The translations under genes were made by a program, and so were the position numbers. A stretch of 39,001 nt of DNA from NCBI GenBank assembly GCA_035656635.1, contig DASRSD010000003.1, forward strand, positions 1-39,001. The letters are read 5' to 3'. The stretch comes from Pirellulales bacterium. GTDB taxonomy: Bacteria > Planctomycetota > Planctomycetia > Pirellulales > JADZDJ01. This document shows positions 7,569 through 15,542 of this stretch, piece by piece. The notes under the pieces were generated by a model. That model ran no database searches, was not told the origin of the DNA, and worked only from the letters and a program-made list of their open reading frames with translations. Numbering within the stretch: position 1 is the first letter of the stretch; each line of letters starts with the position of its first letter.

Positions 7569-9658
7569 CGCAACCGAAGCTGGCTGCAATCGCCCTGAAT
7601 CAGCCCGGCGTGTAGGATCGGCGGCGAAGCGTTCTCGGCGATGCTCGACTCTGCCGAAGTTTCCGCTTCAATGGGGAAGTTTTCGGCTACTTCATGCTTT
7701 TGGGCCTGCGCGGAATTGATGTTTGTCGCCGGAGGCGTCAGCGTTGGCTTCGGCAAAGACGATTTTGCCACTGGCGAATTCAAAAACCGCAAGGGCAGCA
7801 AGCCGTCGTCTTTGGTCCAATCGAAATCGTCATCGCTGTGACGTATTTGCGCTGGCTTTTGGTCGACCGCGAATCGCCTCACGACCGAACGTGCCTGCGG
7901 TCCGTTCGATCGAGAACCGGGCACCGGTGGCGGCGGCATTGTATTGGACGGTCCCGGAAGTTGCAGCGGCGACGAATTGCCGCCCGGCGGTTGCTGGTAC
8001 GGCGGTATCGGATTCGATTTTGTATCCGGACTGGGTGTGGATTTCATGTCAGGTCCCGGGGTTGCGCCAAATCCGGGGGTTCGGGGGCTGCCATTACCCT
8101 GAGGCAACTCTTCGCTGCTGGCCGGCGGGTTCCCCTCGACCGTTGGCGGTTGTGCTAATCCCGCTGCCTCATCGGGACAGCTGTAATCCCAGCCGCCGCC
8201 CAAGGCGCGATATAAATGCACCAGGCCTGTGTCGATATCTCCTTCCGCCTCGGCCAATAAGTTTTGCTGCTGCACAAGGTCCTGTTCCAACAGAGCCACG
8301 CGGTTGAAATCGACCAGGCCGCCTTGATATTGCGTGATCGCCAATTTCACGGCTTTATCGGCCGCCGTGACGCTGCGCGCCAGCTCTTTCTCTTGCAGTT
8401 GCGATTGCAAAAACTCCACAATGCCGTCTTCTGCTTCCGCATTCGCCTGCAGAATCGTTTGCCGATAGGCATTCACCAGTTCGCAGAACTTTGCCGCGTT
8501 GAGCTGCACGTTGTTGATCAACCGGCCATAATTCAACACATTCCATTGAAAGCCCGGACCAATGCTCGATTGAAAGGAACGATCTTTGAACAGGCCCGTG
8601 AAGCGTTGGGCATCGAAGCCAACCGTCCCGGTAACGGCGATCGCGGGATATAACTGTGCCTCGGCAACGCCAATTTGTGCGCTTTGAGAAGCCGCCAGTT
8701 GCTCTGCCCGGCGCACATCGGGGCGACGGCAAAGCAAATCGCAGGGAATGCCCACCACCACGTCGGCGGCCACCGGCGGAATGGGCTTGTCGCCCAAATC
8801 GGGCACTAAATCTTTCGTCGGAATCCCCTCCAATACGCACAGTCGATCGTTGGCGGCCCGCAATTGCTTTTCGTATTGGGGAATGAGCGCTTGGGTTTGC
8901 GCCAACTGGCTGATGGCTTGTTCGGTATCGAGTTCGCTTGTAAGGCCCCCGTTGAACCGCGCCTGGGCGATGTCCAGCGCCTCCTTTTGAATTTTGATGT
9001 TTTCTTTCACATAGGCAATTTGCTGCTGCAGCGTGCGAATTTGGATGTAGGTGGTGCCCACGTCCCCCAACAGCGTGACCAGCACGTCGTCGTAGTCGAA
9101 CACCGAGGCGTTCAAATCGGCCTGGGCGGATTCAATTGCCCGGCGGAATCGTCCCCAAAAATCCAACTCCCAAGACAGATTGAAGCCCAAATTCCAGTTG
9201 TTGAAAAATCGATCGGGCAGCAATTGCTGATTCGCCGCCAAAGTGCTGATGGAATTTCGCGAATAGCTGCCGACGGCCTGTTGTGTTTGTGGGAGCAAAT
9301 TGCCCACGGCGATCGCCAATGCTGATCGTTCCTGCAAAATCCGGAAGCACGCTTCTTTAAGCGTCAGGTTTTGATTGGCGGCGCACTCGATCAGATCGGT
9401 CAACTGCGGATCGTTGAAAGCCGTCCACCAATGGCTCAAATCAGGCTCTTCGGTGGACATTCGCTTATCGGCGGCGTCGATCCATTGATCTGCTACGTCG
9501 GCGTGCGGCTTACAATAATTCGGGCCGACTTTGAAGCCGTTGGCTTTGTATTCATCCCACGGCGTGCAGCCAGAGACCATGATTGCCAGGATCCACGCCA
9601 CAAATGGCAATAGCGCCCGACAGCGCACACCAATAATTGTTGACCAGGCCCCCCGCAT
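7562..9658 (-). CDS. Outer-membrane efflux lipoprotein, NodT/OprM (TolC-like) family, with long Pro-rich tail
   Basis: This is the outer-membrane channel of a tripartite exporter. The signal peptide ends in lipobox V-S-G-C (Cys31), followed by the NodT hallmark FKVGPNY. Two TolC-type repeats follow: the first around LSWELDFWGRFRRAIESA, the second around GPGFQWNVLNYGRLINNV, with the family motif LLCRRPDVRRAE between them. The core ends near GGGWDYSCPDEAA at about residue 505. The remaining ~190 residues are Pro/Ser/Gly/Asn-rich then charged, and are absent from standard OprM proteins. ATG 9658 is supported by a GGGAGG ribosome site about 6 nt upstream. The gene converges on the RND adaptor-permease pair, its probable partner, and is a diverged paralogue of the gene at 15543. 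Confidence 0.92.
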   Translation of the reverse strand: MRGAWSTIIGVRCRALLPFVAWILAIMVSGCTPWDEYKANGFKVGPNYCKPHADVADQWIDAADKRMSTEEPDLSHWWTAFNDPQLTDLIECAANQNLTLKEACFRILQERSALAIAVGNLLPQTQQAVGSYSRNSISTLAANQQLLPDRFFNNWNLGFNLSWELDFWGRFRRAIESAQADLNASVFDYDDVLVTLLGDVGTTYIQIRTLQQQIAYVKENIKIQKEALDIAQARFNGGLTSELDTEQAISQLAQTQALIPQYEKQLRAANDRLCVLEGIPTKDLVPDLGDKPIPPVAADVVVGIPCDLLCRRPDVRRAEQLAASQSAQIGVAEAQLYPAIAVTGTVGFDAQRFTGLFKDRSFQSSIGPGFQWNVLNYGRLINNVQLNAAKFCELVNAYRQTILQANAEAEDGIVEFLQSQLQEKELARSVTAADKAVKLAITQYQGGLVDFNRVALLEQDLVQQQNLLAEAEGDIDTGLVHLYRALGGGWDYSCPDEAAGLAQPPTVEGNPPASSEELPQGNGSPRTPGFGATPGPDMKSTPSPDTKSNPIPPYQQPPGGNSSPLQLPGPSNTMPPPPVPGSRSNGPQARSVVRRFAVDQKPAQIRHSDDDFDWTKDDGLLPLRFLNSPVAKSSLPKPTLTPPATNINSAQAQKHEVAENFPIEAETSAESSIAENASPPILHAGLIQGDCSQLRLRR

Positions 9659-9679
9659 TCATTCCTCCCTGAATTTACG

Positions 9680-9699
9680 GCTTTTGCTGCAACAAAAGC
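9680..9699 (-). promoter_or_regulatory. Hairpin in the leader of the minus-strand outer-membrane efflux gene
   Basis: GCTTTTG and CAAAAGC (7 bp) flank a CTGCAA loop, 22 nt upstream of the NodT start, within the 197-bp divergent gap shared with ndh. It could affect expression as an operator or mRNA structure, but nothing else identifies it. Confidence 0.25.
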
Positions 9700-9855
9700 T
9701 TCAACCGGCGCGCAGCCGCGCGGCGGTTCCTTCTGCGTTATCGGAGAACTTTACGCCACAGGAACAGTCAAACTGTTAAGAAATTCCGGCGTAGTTTGCC
9801 TAAGCTGCCTGCTCGCGGCTTCCCAAGCAGCAATGCGGGGAGATAATAGCCCGGC

Positions 9856-11169
9856 ATGGATGCAACACATCAAGTGGTGGTGATCGGCGGCGGGTTCGGC
9901 GGGTTCAACGTGGTCCACAGGCTTCGCAAAGCGCCTGTGCAAATCACGTTGATTGACCGTCGCAATTTCCACCTCTTTCAGCCGCTGCTATATCAAGTGG
10001 CCACCGGCGGGTTATCGCCGGCCAATATTGCCGCGCCGCTGCGCGATCTGTTTCGCAAGCAGGTCAACGCTGAAGTGCTGCTGGGCGAAGTGGTGGAAAT
10101 TGACGCTGCTGCAAAGAAAATCATCCTCCGAGACGGTGCTTTGCCCTACGACACACTCGTCGTGGCCACCGGTGTCAGCCACCAATATTTCGGCCACGAC
10201 AATTGGGAACCGTTTGCGCCGGGCTTGAAAACGATCGAGGATGCTACCGCCATCCGCCGTCGAGTGCTTACGGCGTTTGAAGAAGCCGAGCGAGAGACCG
10301 ATCCGGCCCGAGTTCGCGCTTGGCTTACATTTGTAATTGTTGGCGGCGGAGCAACTGGGGTGGAATTGGCCGGCACGCTGCGCGAGTTGGCCTGCGAAAC
10401 ACTGCGCGGCAATTTTCGGCGAATTAACCCGGCCGATGCCGAAGTAATTTTAGTCGAAGCCACCGATCGGGTATTGCCCACATTTGCGCCGCAGTTGTCG
10501 ACTAAGGCGCTGGCATCGTTGGAAAAGTTGGGAGCAATTGTGAAATTGAATCACCGGGTCACTCATGTGCAAGCTGACGGCGTCACGGTGGAAAGTGGCT
10601 CAGCCAACGCGGTTCAAACGGAACACATCGCCACGCGCACAGTGCTATGGGCAGCCGGCGTGCAAGCATCGCCGCTAGGAAAAGCTGTGGCAAAGGCGAC
10701 AGGAGCGCCACTCGATCGGGCCGGCCGGGTAATCGTTCAGCCCGACTGCACCGTGCCGGGCCACCCGGAAATTTTCGTGATCGGCGATTTAGCAAACTTC
10801 ACTGGCGCCGACGGAAAACCTCTTCCAGGCGTGGCCCAAACGGCGATTCAGCAGGGGCGTTATGTGGCAAAATTAATCCGCGCACGGCTGCGGGGCAAAT
10901 GCACGCCGCCGTTTGTGTACCACGATCGCGGCAGTCTGGCCACGATCGGACGACACGCTGCCGTGGCTGATCTGGGTTGGTGCAAGCTCTCTGGCTGGCT
11001 GGCGTGGTGGATTTGGCTGGTTATTCACTTGATGAACATCGTCCAGCATCAAAGCCGGATTCTCGTGCTGATTCAATGGGGCTGGACGTACTTCACACGC
11101 AACCGGGCTGCCCGACTCATTACTGGCGGAGACAAAGGCGCAGATGACCGCCAGTCAAAACAGGGGTGA
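9856..11169 (+). CDS. ndh: Type II NADH:quinone oxidoreductase (NDH-2 family flavoprotein)
   Basis: This is a single-subunit, non-proton-pumping NADH dehydrogenase that passes electrons to quinone at the inner face of the cytoplasmic membrane. The N-terminal FAD-binding Rossmann motif is VVIGGGFGG (glycines 11-16). A second dinucleotide fold for NADH is FVIVGGGATGVELAG near residues 158-172. The C-terminal FAD contact is IFVIGDLANF, followed by the NDH-2 pattern GVAQTAIQQGRYVAK. The Trp-rich amphipathic segment WLAWWIWLVIHLMN at about 380-393 is the expected membrane anchor. Length (437 aa) fits the family. The start follows a GGGGAG tract at a slightly long spacing. It is divergent from the NodT gene and the two need not be functionally linked. 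Confidence 0.9.
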   Translation: MDATHQVVVIGGGFGGFNVVHRLRKAPVQITLIDRRNFHLFQPLLYQVATGGLSPANIAAPLRDLFRKQVNAEVLLGEVVEIDAAAKKIILRDGALPYDTLVVATGVSHQYFGHDNWEPFAPGLKTIEDATAIRRRVLTAFEEAERETDPARVRAWLTFVIVGGGATGVELAGTLRELACETLRGNFRRINPADAEVILVEATDRVLPTFAPQLSTKALASLEKLGAIVKLNHRVTHVQADGVTVESGSANAVQTEHIATRTVLWAAGVQASPLGKAVAKATGAPLDRAGRVIVQPDCTVPGHPEIFVIGDLANFTGADGKPLPGVAQTAIQQGRYVAKLIRARLRGKCTPPFVYHDRGSLATIGRHAAVADLGWCKLSGWLAWWIWLVIHLMNIVQHQSRILVLIQWGWTYFTRNRAARLITGGDKGADDRQSKQG

Positions 11170-11338
11170 TGGCGTACGAGCGGCGGAGGCGCCAGCGGGG
11201 ATGGCACCGTTTTTTGAAATCACCAACTCCGAATTTGTGGTCGCGCCAGAACCGGCAAGTTGGATTCTCGCCATGCTATCGCTTTGCTGCATGCTGGCAT
11301 GCTTTCTCGGATTCAACGTTCGGTCATCTTTACGCTAG
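11144..11338 (+). CDS. Short ORF with PEP-CTERM-like C-terminus (possible gene remnant)
   Basis: This 64-codon frame starts 26 bp inside the ndh 3' end, with a weak AAAGG before its ATG. Its second half reads VVAPEPASWILAML, then a Cys-rich hydrophobic run (LSLCCMLACFLGF) and a basic end. That is the PEP motif, membrane helix and Arg layout of an exosortase (PEP-CTERM) sorting signal. There is no N-terminal signal peptide and no room for a folded domain. It is therefore either the 3' remnant of a lost PEP-CTERM gene or a tiny coupled protein. The remnant reading seems more likely. Confidence 0.35.
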   Translation: MTASQNRGDGVRAAEAPAGMAPFFEITNSEFVVAPEPASWILAMLSLCCMLACFLGFNVRSSLR

Positions 11339-11474
11339 CGTTAGAAACGGTAGAACCGGAAGAATCGTTAAACTCTACCTGCTTTTCCTGACGAGAATTT
11401 TCTAGCAGCACTTCCGGGGCTTTGCGCGCGAATTGTTCCCGCGCTATGCCCGAGTGCGCTTGGGAGATTCGAAT
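11170..11474. other. Region between ndh and the autotransporter
   Basis: Apart from the short PEP-CTERM-like frame, this 305-bp region shows no gene. No convincing -35/-10 pair for the autotransporter was found. A GGGAG ribosome site lies at 11462-11466. Confidence 0.5.
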
Positions 11475-14400
11475 ATGAGCGGGAAACGATTTCGGGTGGG
11501 GCGTATTTTCGGCCTCGTGGCGTCCATGCTGGCGCTTACCACGACCATTCTCAGCAGCGCGGCAGCCCGCGCGGCCACAGATACGTGGACGGGCGGAGGC
11601 GGAAATGCGCCAAATAACGTTTGGTCCAACGCAACCAATTGGACCGGTGGTGTACCGGCCAACGACGGCAGCGAAGACATTCACTTTGCCGGCGTGCTGC
11701 CATCTTCCCTCACTTCCGACGTGGACTCTGCCTACAACATTAACTCGCTCAATTTTGACAGCGGGGCCGGTGCGTTCGCGCTTATAGACAACCCTTTAAC
11801 TATCCAGGGCGGCGGAGTTGTAAACAACAGCTCGAATACGCAAACCATCAATAATTCTATAGTACTGGGTACTCCACAAACTTGGAATGCAGCGAGCGGC
11901 AACTTAGTTTTCGGCGGCACTACAATTACTGCCGGAGGCAATTTACTGACCATCGATGGCGCGCAGAACACCAACATCAGCGGAGCCATTACAGGAACCG
12001 CAGGAATTACTAAAAATGGGACCGGCACATTACTTCTGAGCGGCAACAATAGCGGCGAGTCAGGACCCGTGATCATTACCGCGGGTACGATTCAGGCAGG
12101 AAGCAATACTTCTTTGCCCGATGTCAACTATACCTTGAGCGGCGGCTCGCTCGATCTGAACAATTTTAACGCTACCATTACTTCGCTAAGCGGGGCCAGC
12201 GCTAGTTCCACTGTCAATTTGGAATCGACCAGTACATTGACCGACACCACCAGTGGCTCCGACACCTATGCTGGCACCATTACCAGCAGCGGCGGCACGT
12301 TTGTATTGAACGGCACCGGCACGCTCACTTTGGGCAATGCCAACAACCAAAATACATTCGGCAGCGGAAACATCGATGTTTTGCAGGGCACATTACAATC
12401 TGGAGCGACCGGTTCGTTACCGACGGCCAATTATGAGGTCAATGGCATACTTGCCGTAAATAACGGATCCGTCACTGCGCTTGCCCTGACGGGGTCGAAC
12501 AGCGGTCAAATTACCTTGGGCACCGGCTCGCTGACGATCGCTAACCCGGGAACTTCAACATACAGTGGAACGGTTAACGGCGGCGCAGGATCGGCCATTA
12601 ACATGTTTTCCGGAAACCAAGAGCTCGCCGGCGCCATTTCAGGCGCAACGGCCGTGAATGCCAATGGCGGCACGTTGATCTTGAGTGGAACAAACACGTT
12701 CACGGGCGGCACCAACTTGAACACCGGCGGCACGGTTTCGGTCTCAACCGACGCCAACCTCGGCAACAATGGCAGCGCCGTCAACTTCCTCGGCGGCACG
12801 CTGGAAGTTACCGGTACCACGCTGACGAATTTGGACAACCATACGATCAACGCTACGGCATTCAACGGCGGTTTCCAAATCGACGACGCTAGCAACAATT
12901 TCACCGTCAACCAAAGCCTTAGTGGGTCGGGAGCGCTTTCAAAATCGGGCGATGGCACATTAGTTCTCACGGGAACCAACACGTATAGCGGTGGTACGAA
13001 CGTGTCCGACGGTACGCTGAAAGGCACTACGGACAGCATCCAAGGGAACATTAACGCCGCCGGCACTGGCATCGTCGCTTTCACGAACACCACCAACGGA
13101 ACTTATTCAGGTGCGATCAGCGGCACGGGGGGCAACGTGGAGATGGACGGCTCCGCCACGGTTACATTCACTGGCAATAACAGCTACACCGGCACGACGA
13201 CTATCAACACGGGAACATTGCAGGTTGGCAATGGTGGAACCACGGGCTCGATTGGGACCGGCGCGGTCATCAATGAAGGCGCCTTGATTTACGACCGCAG
13301 TGATCCGGTCACCGTTGCCAATGCGATTTCCGGCGTTGGTAGCTTCACGCAGAACGGCACCGGCTTATTGAGCCTCGGCGGCACGGACACCTACACCGGC
13401 CCAAGCACTGTGAATGCCGGGCAATTGAACGTTGACGGCAGCACGACCAGCAATAACACAACCGTGGCTTCTGGCGCCACTTTGGGCGGCATTGGCACGA
13501 TCAACGGCAATGTTAGCAACAGTGGAACAATCAGCCCTGGCAACTCCGGCAGCACTGCAAACACCACCGGCACCCTGACCGTCACTGGCGATGTCACCAA
13601 TGCCGTATCAGGCACAAAGATGAATGTGGTTGTGAACGACGCCAATGCTCAAAACGTCAGTAAGCTCGTTGCTAGCGGCAATGTGAGCGTGAATAACGCC
13701 ACGGTGCACGTCGATTTGAGCTCCGGAAATTTCGATAAATCGGGCACCACCGTGTACACGTTCTTAACCGACGGCACAAGAACGGGTTCCTTTGCCAGCG
13801 CCGTCACCACTTCGCAATTTGTGACTGCCACGTTGGATCAAAGCAGTCCGACGGATGTCAGTTTCACATTGACCGCGAACTTCAGCCCGGCAGCTACAAC
13901 GTTCAATCAAACCCAAGTGGCCAATTATCTGAATACGAACGTGGGCAATGTAAACGCTGATTTTCAGGCGCTCATTAACACGCTTTCCGGACTGACCACG
14001 GCGCAGGTTGCCAATGCCCTGACTCAGATCAGCGGCGACATTCATCCGACGATGGCCCAATTGAACGTCAACGGAACATCATTGGTCATCGGCCAGGTAG
14101 CCGCACGCTTGCGGGCCGCCCCATTTGCACCGGGTGGACCACTGGCGGTGGCAGACAACGGCTCGGTAGGCCGCGCCGTGGGAGCTCCCATTGCCTTAGT
14201 TAGCGAAGGGCCGGATGGTGAACCGGAAATGCAAAGTTGCCCTAGCGGGTGCGGCCCACAAGGAACGGCCTGGGGCATGGGCTTCGGGATGGGCGGCAGC
14301 GCCGAATCCGATGGCAATGCCACGGCCGCAAGTTTTGGCATGGGCGGCGTCGTGGCTGGGATGGAACGCTGGGCAGATGATTGCCACCTGTTGGGCTTTT

Positions 14401-15095
14401 ACGGGGCCTACGTGGGCGCTGACCTCAATGCGGTCAACGGTCAAACAGCCAATATCAACGGCGGCCAATTCGGCGGTTATATGTTCGCCGACGACGGCTT
14501 CAATTACTACACCGTTTTGGGCGGCTTTGAATTCGACGGCGATAGCACCACCCGGAATTTGTCGATTGATACCATCGTCACTCAAAACACTTCGAATTAC
14601 GGAGATTGGCAATCGTTCTTATATGCTGAACGGGGTGTGAGCTTTGAGCGTTGTAATTATGTGTTGCAACCCTTTGTCGCCGTGCAATACATTTTCGTGC
14701 GGCAAAACAGCTTCACCGAATCTGGCGCATCCAATACGGCATTGGATTTACAAGGCGGCGGCGACACCACCAATTCGCTACGCAGCATGGTGGGCGCTCG
14801 GTTGCAATATGCCTTAACCAATCGCAACGGCCGGCGCACGCTGCCGGAAATTCATGCCATGTGGCTACACGAATACTTGGACGCCGACAGCTCGGTGACT
14901 GCCACGATGGTACCGGTGGGCGGCTCGCCATTTATTGTGCGCGGGTTAGACATGGGCCGCGATTGGGGTGTTGTGGGCGCCAATCTCACGTGGGAAATGG
15001 TCGATGGTTGGAGCATGTTCGTGAATTACGATCTGCAAACCAACACGAAAATGACGTTGAACGCCGGCTCCGGCGGCCTGGGGTACCGCTGGTAA
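11475..15095 (+). CDS. Autotransporter with beta-strand repeat passenger and C-terminal outer-membrane barrel
   Basis: This is a predicted type V secreted surface protein of 1206 aa. ATG 11475 is preferred over upstream frame starts because it follows GGGAG by 8 nt and gives a clean signal peptide (MSGKRFRVGRIFGLVASMLA, cleavage near residue 33). Residues ~35-850 are many autotransporter-associated beta-strand repeats, for example GTGTLLLSGNNSG, GTLILSGTNTFTGGTN, GTLVLTGTNTYSGGTN and TGNNSYTGTTTINTGTLQVG, which should form a beta-helix. A helical linker follows (FNQTQVANYLNTN, then ALTQISGDIHPTMAQLN). The beta-barrel begins near residue 930 (GTAWGMGFGMGG) and the protein ends in GLGYRW, with the terminal aromatic typical of Bam-recognised barrels. 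The cargo function is unknown. Four Cys near the barrel (CPSGC, DDCHL, ERCNY) are unusual for autotransporters. Confidence 0.88.
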   Translation: MSGKRFRVGRIFGLVASMLALTTTILSSAAARAATDTWTGGGGNAPNNVWSNATNWTGGVPANDGSEDIHFAGVLPSSLTSDVDSAYNINSLNFDSGAGAFALIDNPLTIQGGGVVNNSSNTQTINNSIVLGTPQTWNAASGNLVFGGTTITAGGNLLTIDGAQNTNISGAITGTAGITKNGTGTLLLSGNNSGESGPVIITAGTIQAGSNTSLPDVNYTLSGGSLDLNNFNATITSLSGASASSTVNLESTSTLTDTTSGSDTYAGTITSSGGTFVLNGTGTLTLGNANNQNTFGSGNIDVLQGTLQSGATGSLPTANYEVNGILAVNNGSVTALALTGSNSGQITLGTGSLTIANPGTSTYSGTVNGGAGSAINMFSGNQELAGAISGATAVNANGGTLILSGTNTFTGGTNLNTGGTVSVSTDANLGNNGSAVNFLGGTLEVTGTTLTNLDNHTINATAFNGGFQIDDASNNFTVNQSLSGSGALSKSGDGTLVLTGTNTYSGGTNVSDGTLKGTTDSIQGNINAAGTGIVAFTNTTNGTYSGAISGTGGNVEMDGSATVTFTGNNSYTGTTTINTGTLQVGNGGTTGSIGTGAVINEGALIYDRSDPVTVANAISGVGSFTQNGTGLLSLGGTDTYTGPSTVNAGQLNVDGSTTSNNTTVASGATLGGIGTINGNVSNSGTISPGNSGSTANTTGTLTVTGDVTNAVSGTKMNVVVNDANAQNVSKLVASGNVSVNNATVHVDLSSGNFDKSGTTVYTFLTDGTRTGSFASAVTTSQFVTATLDQSSPTDVSFTLTANFSPAATTFNQTQVANYLNTNVGNVNADFQALINTLSGLTTAQVANALTQISGDIHPTMAQLNVNGTSLVIGQVAARLRAAPFAPGGPLAVADNGSVGRAVGAPIALVSEGPDGEPEMQSCPSGCGPQGTAWGMGFGMGGSAESDGNATAASFGMGGVVAGMERWADDCHLLGFYGAYVGADLNAVNGQTANINGGQFGGYMFADDGFNYYTVLGGFEFDGDSTTRNLSIDTIVTQNTSNYGDWQSFLYAERGVSFERCNYVLQPFVAVQYIFVRQNSFTESGASNTALDLQGGGDTTNSLRSMVGARLQYALTNRNGRRTLPEIHAMWLHEYLDADSSVTATMVPVGGSPFIVRGLDMGRDWGVVGANLTWEMVDGWSMFVNYDLQTNTKMTLNAGSGGLGYRW

Positions 15096-15542
15096 CTTCC
15101 GACAAAAAGCTGTTCGCCGACGGCCAATTGGTAGCTGCCTACCGAGGGCCGGGAAATTCAGGATGACTTTGCGGGCAGTGTCGGTTGGACAGTATTTCGT
15201 TGCTGGCAGCGATCAGCACGCCGCTTTGGCGTCCTCTTCAATCTCTAACATCTTCCGGCCGCTAATCTTCCGTCGGCATCCGCCGTTGTGGTAAATGGCG
15301 GAAGGTTTACGCCTTTTAACGTTGCTGCGGGCAAAATTGCTGCGCAAGATTCGGTTAAACCGATTCTGTCGATAGCAACACAGAAGCCATCTGTCACAGT
15401 TCTAACGGCTTTTGGTCCCAAGATCGAATATCCCGGTTCTGCCGCCGTTGGATTGTTGTCGAGAGCGTCACGTGTATCAGGACAACTCGAGGGTGGCATC
15501 CATTGCCTGATGTTCCACTCCAGCGTTAACCAGGAGAGAAGA
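15096..15542. other. Leader and intergenic region before the second NodT gene
   Basis: The downstream frame is open from 15288, but the lipoprotein signal and ribosome site place its start at 15543. This 447-bp stretch is therefore probably non-coding. It contains a 13-bp palindrome at 15351-15363; no standard promoter is clear. Confidence 0.5.
15351..15363. promoter_or_regulatory. 13-bp palindrome upstream of NodT gene (operator candidate)
   Basis: TCGGTT-A-AACCGA is a perfect inverted repeat about 180 bp before the NodT start. Its size and position suit a dimeric repressor site, but its half-sites differ from the repeats near marR, so a shared regulator is not evident. Confidence 0.25.

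Noticed and set aside
12000-13500. Repeated DNA words that could suggest a tandem repeat array or CRISPR
   Set aside because: They are codons of the autotransporter beta-strand repeats, irregular in length and in frame.
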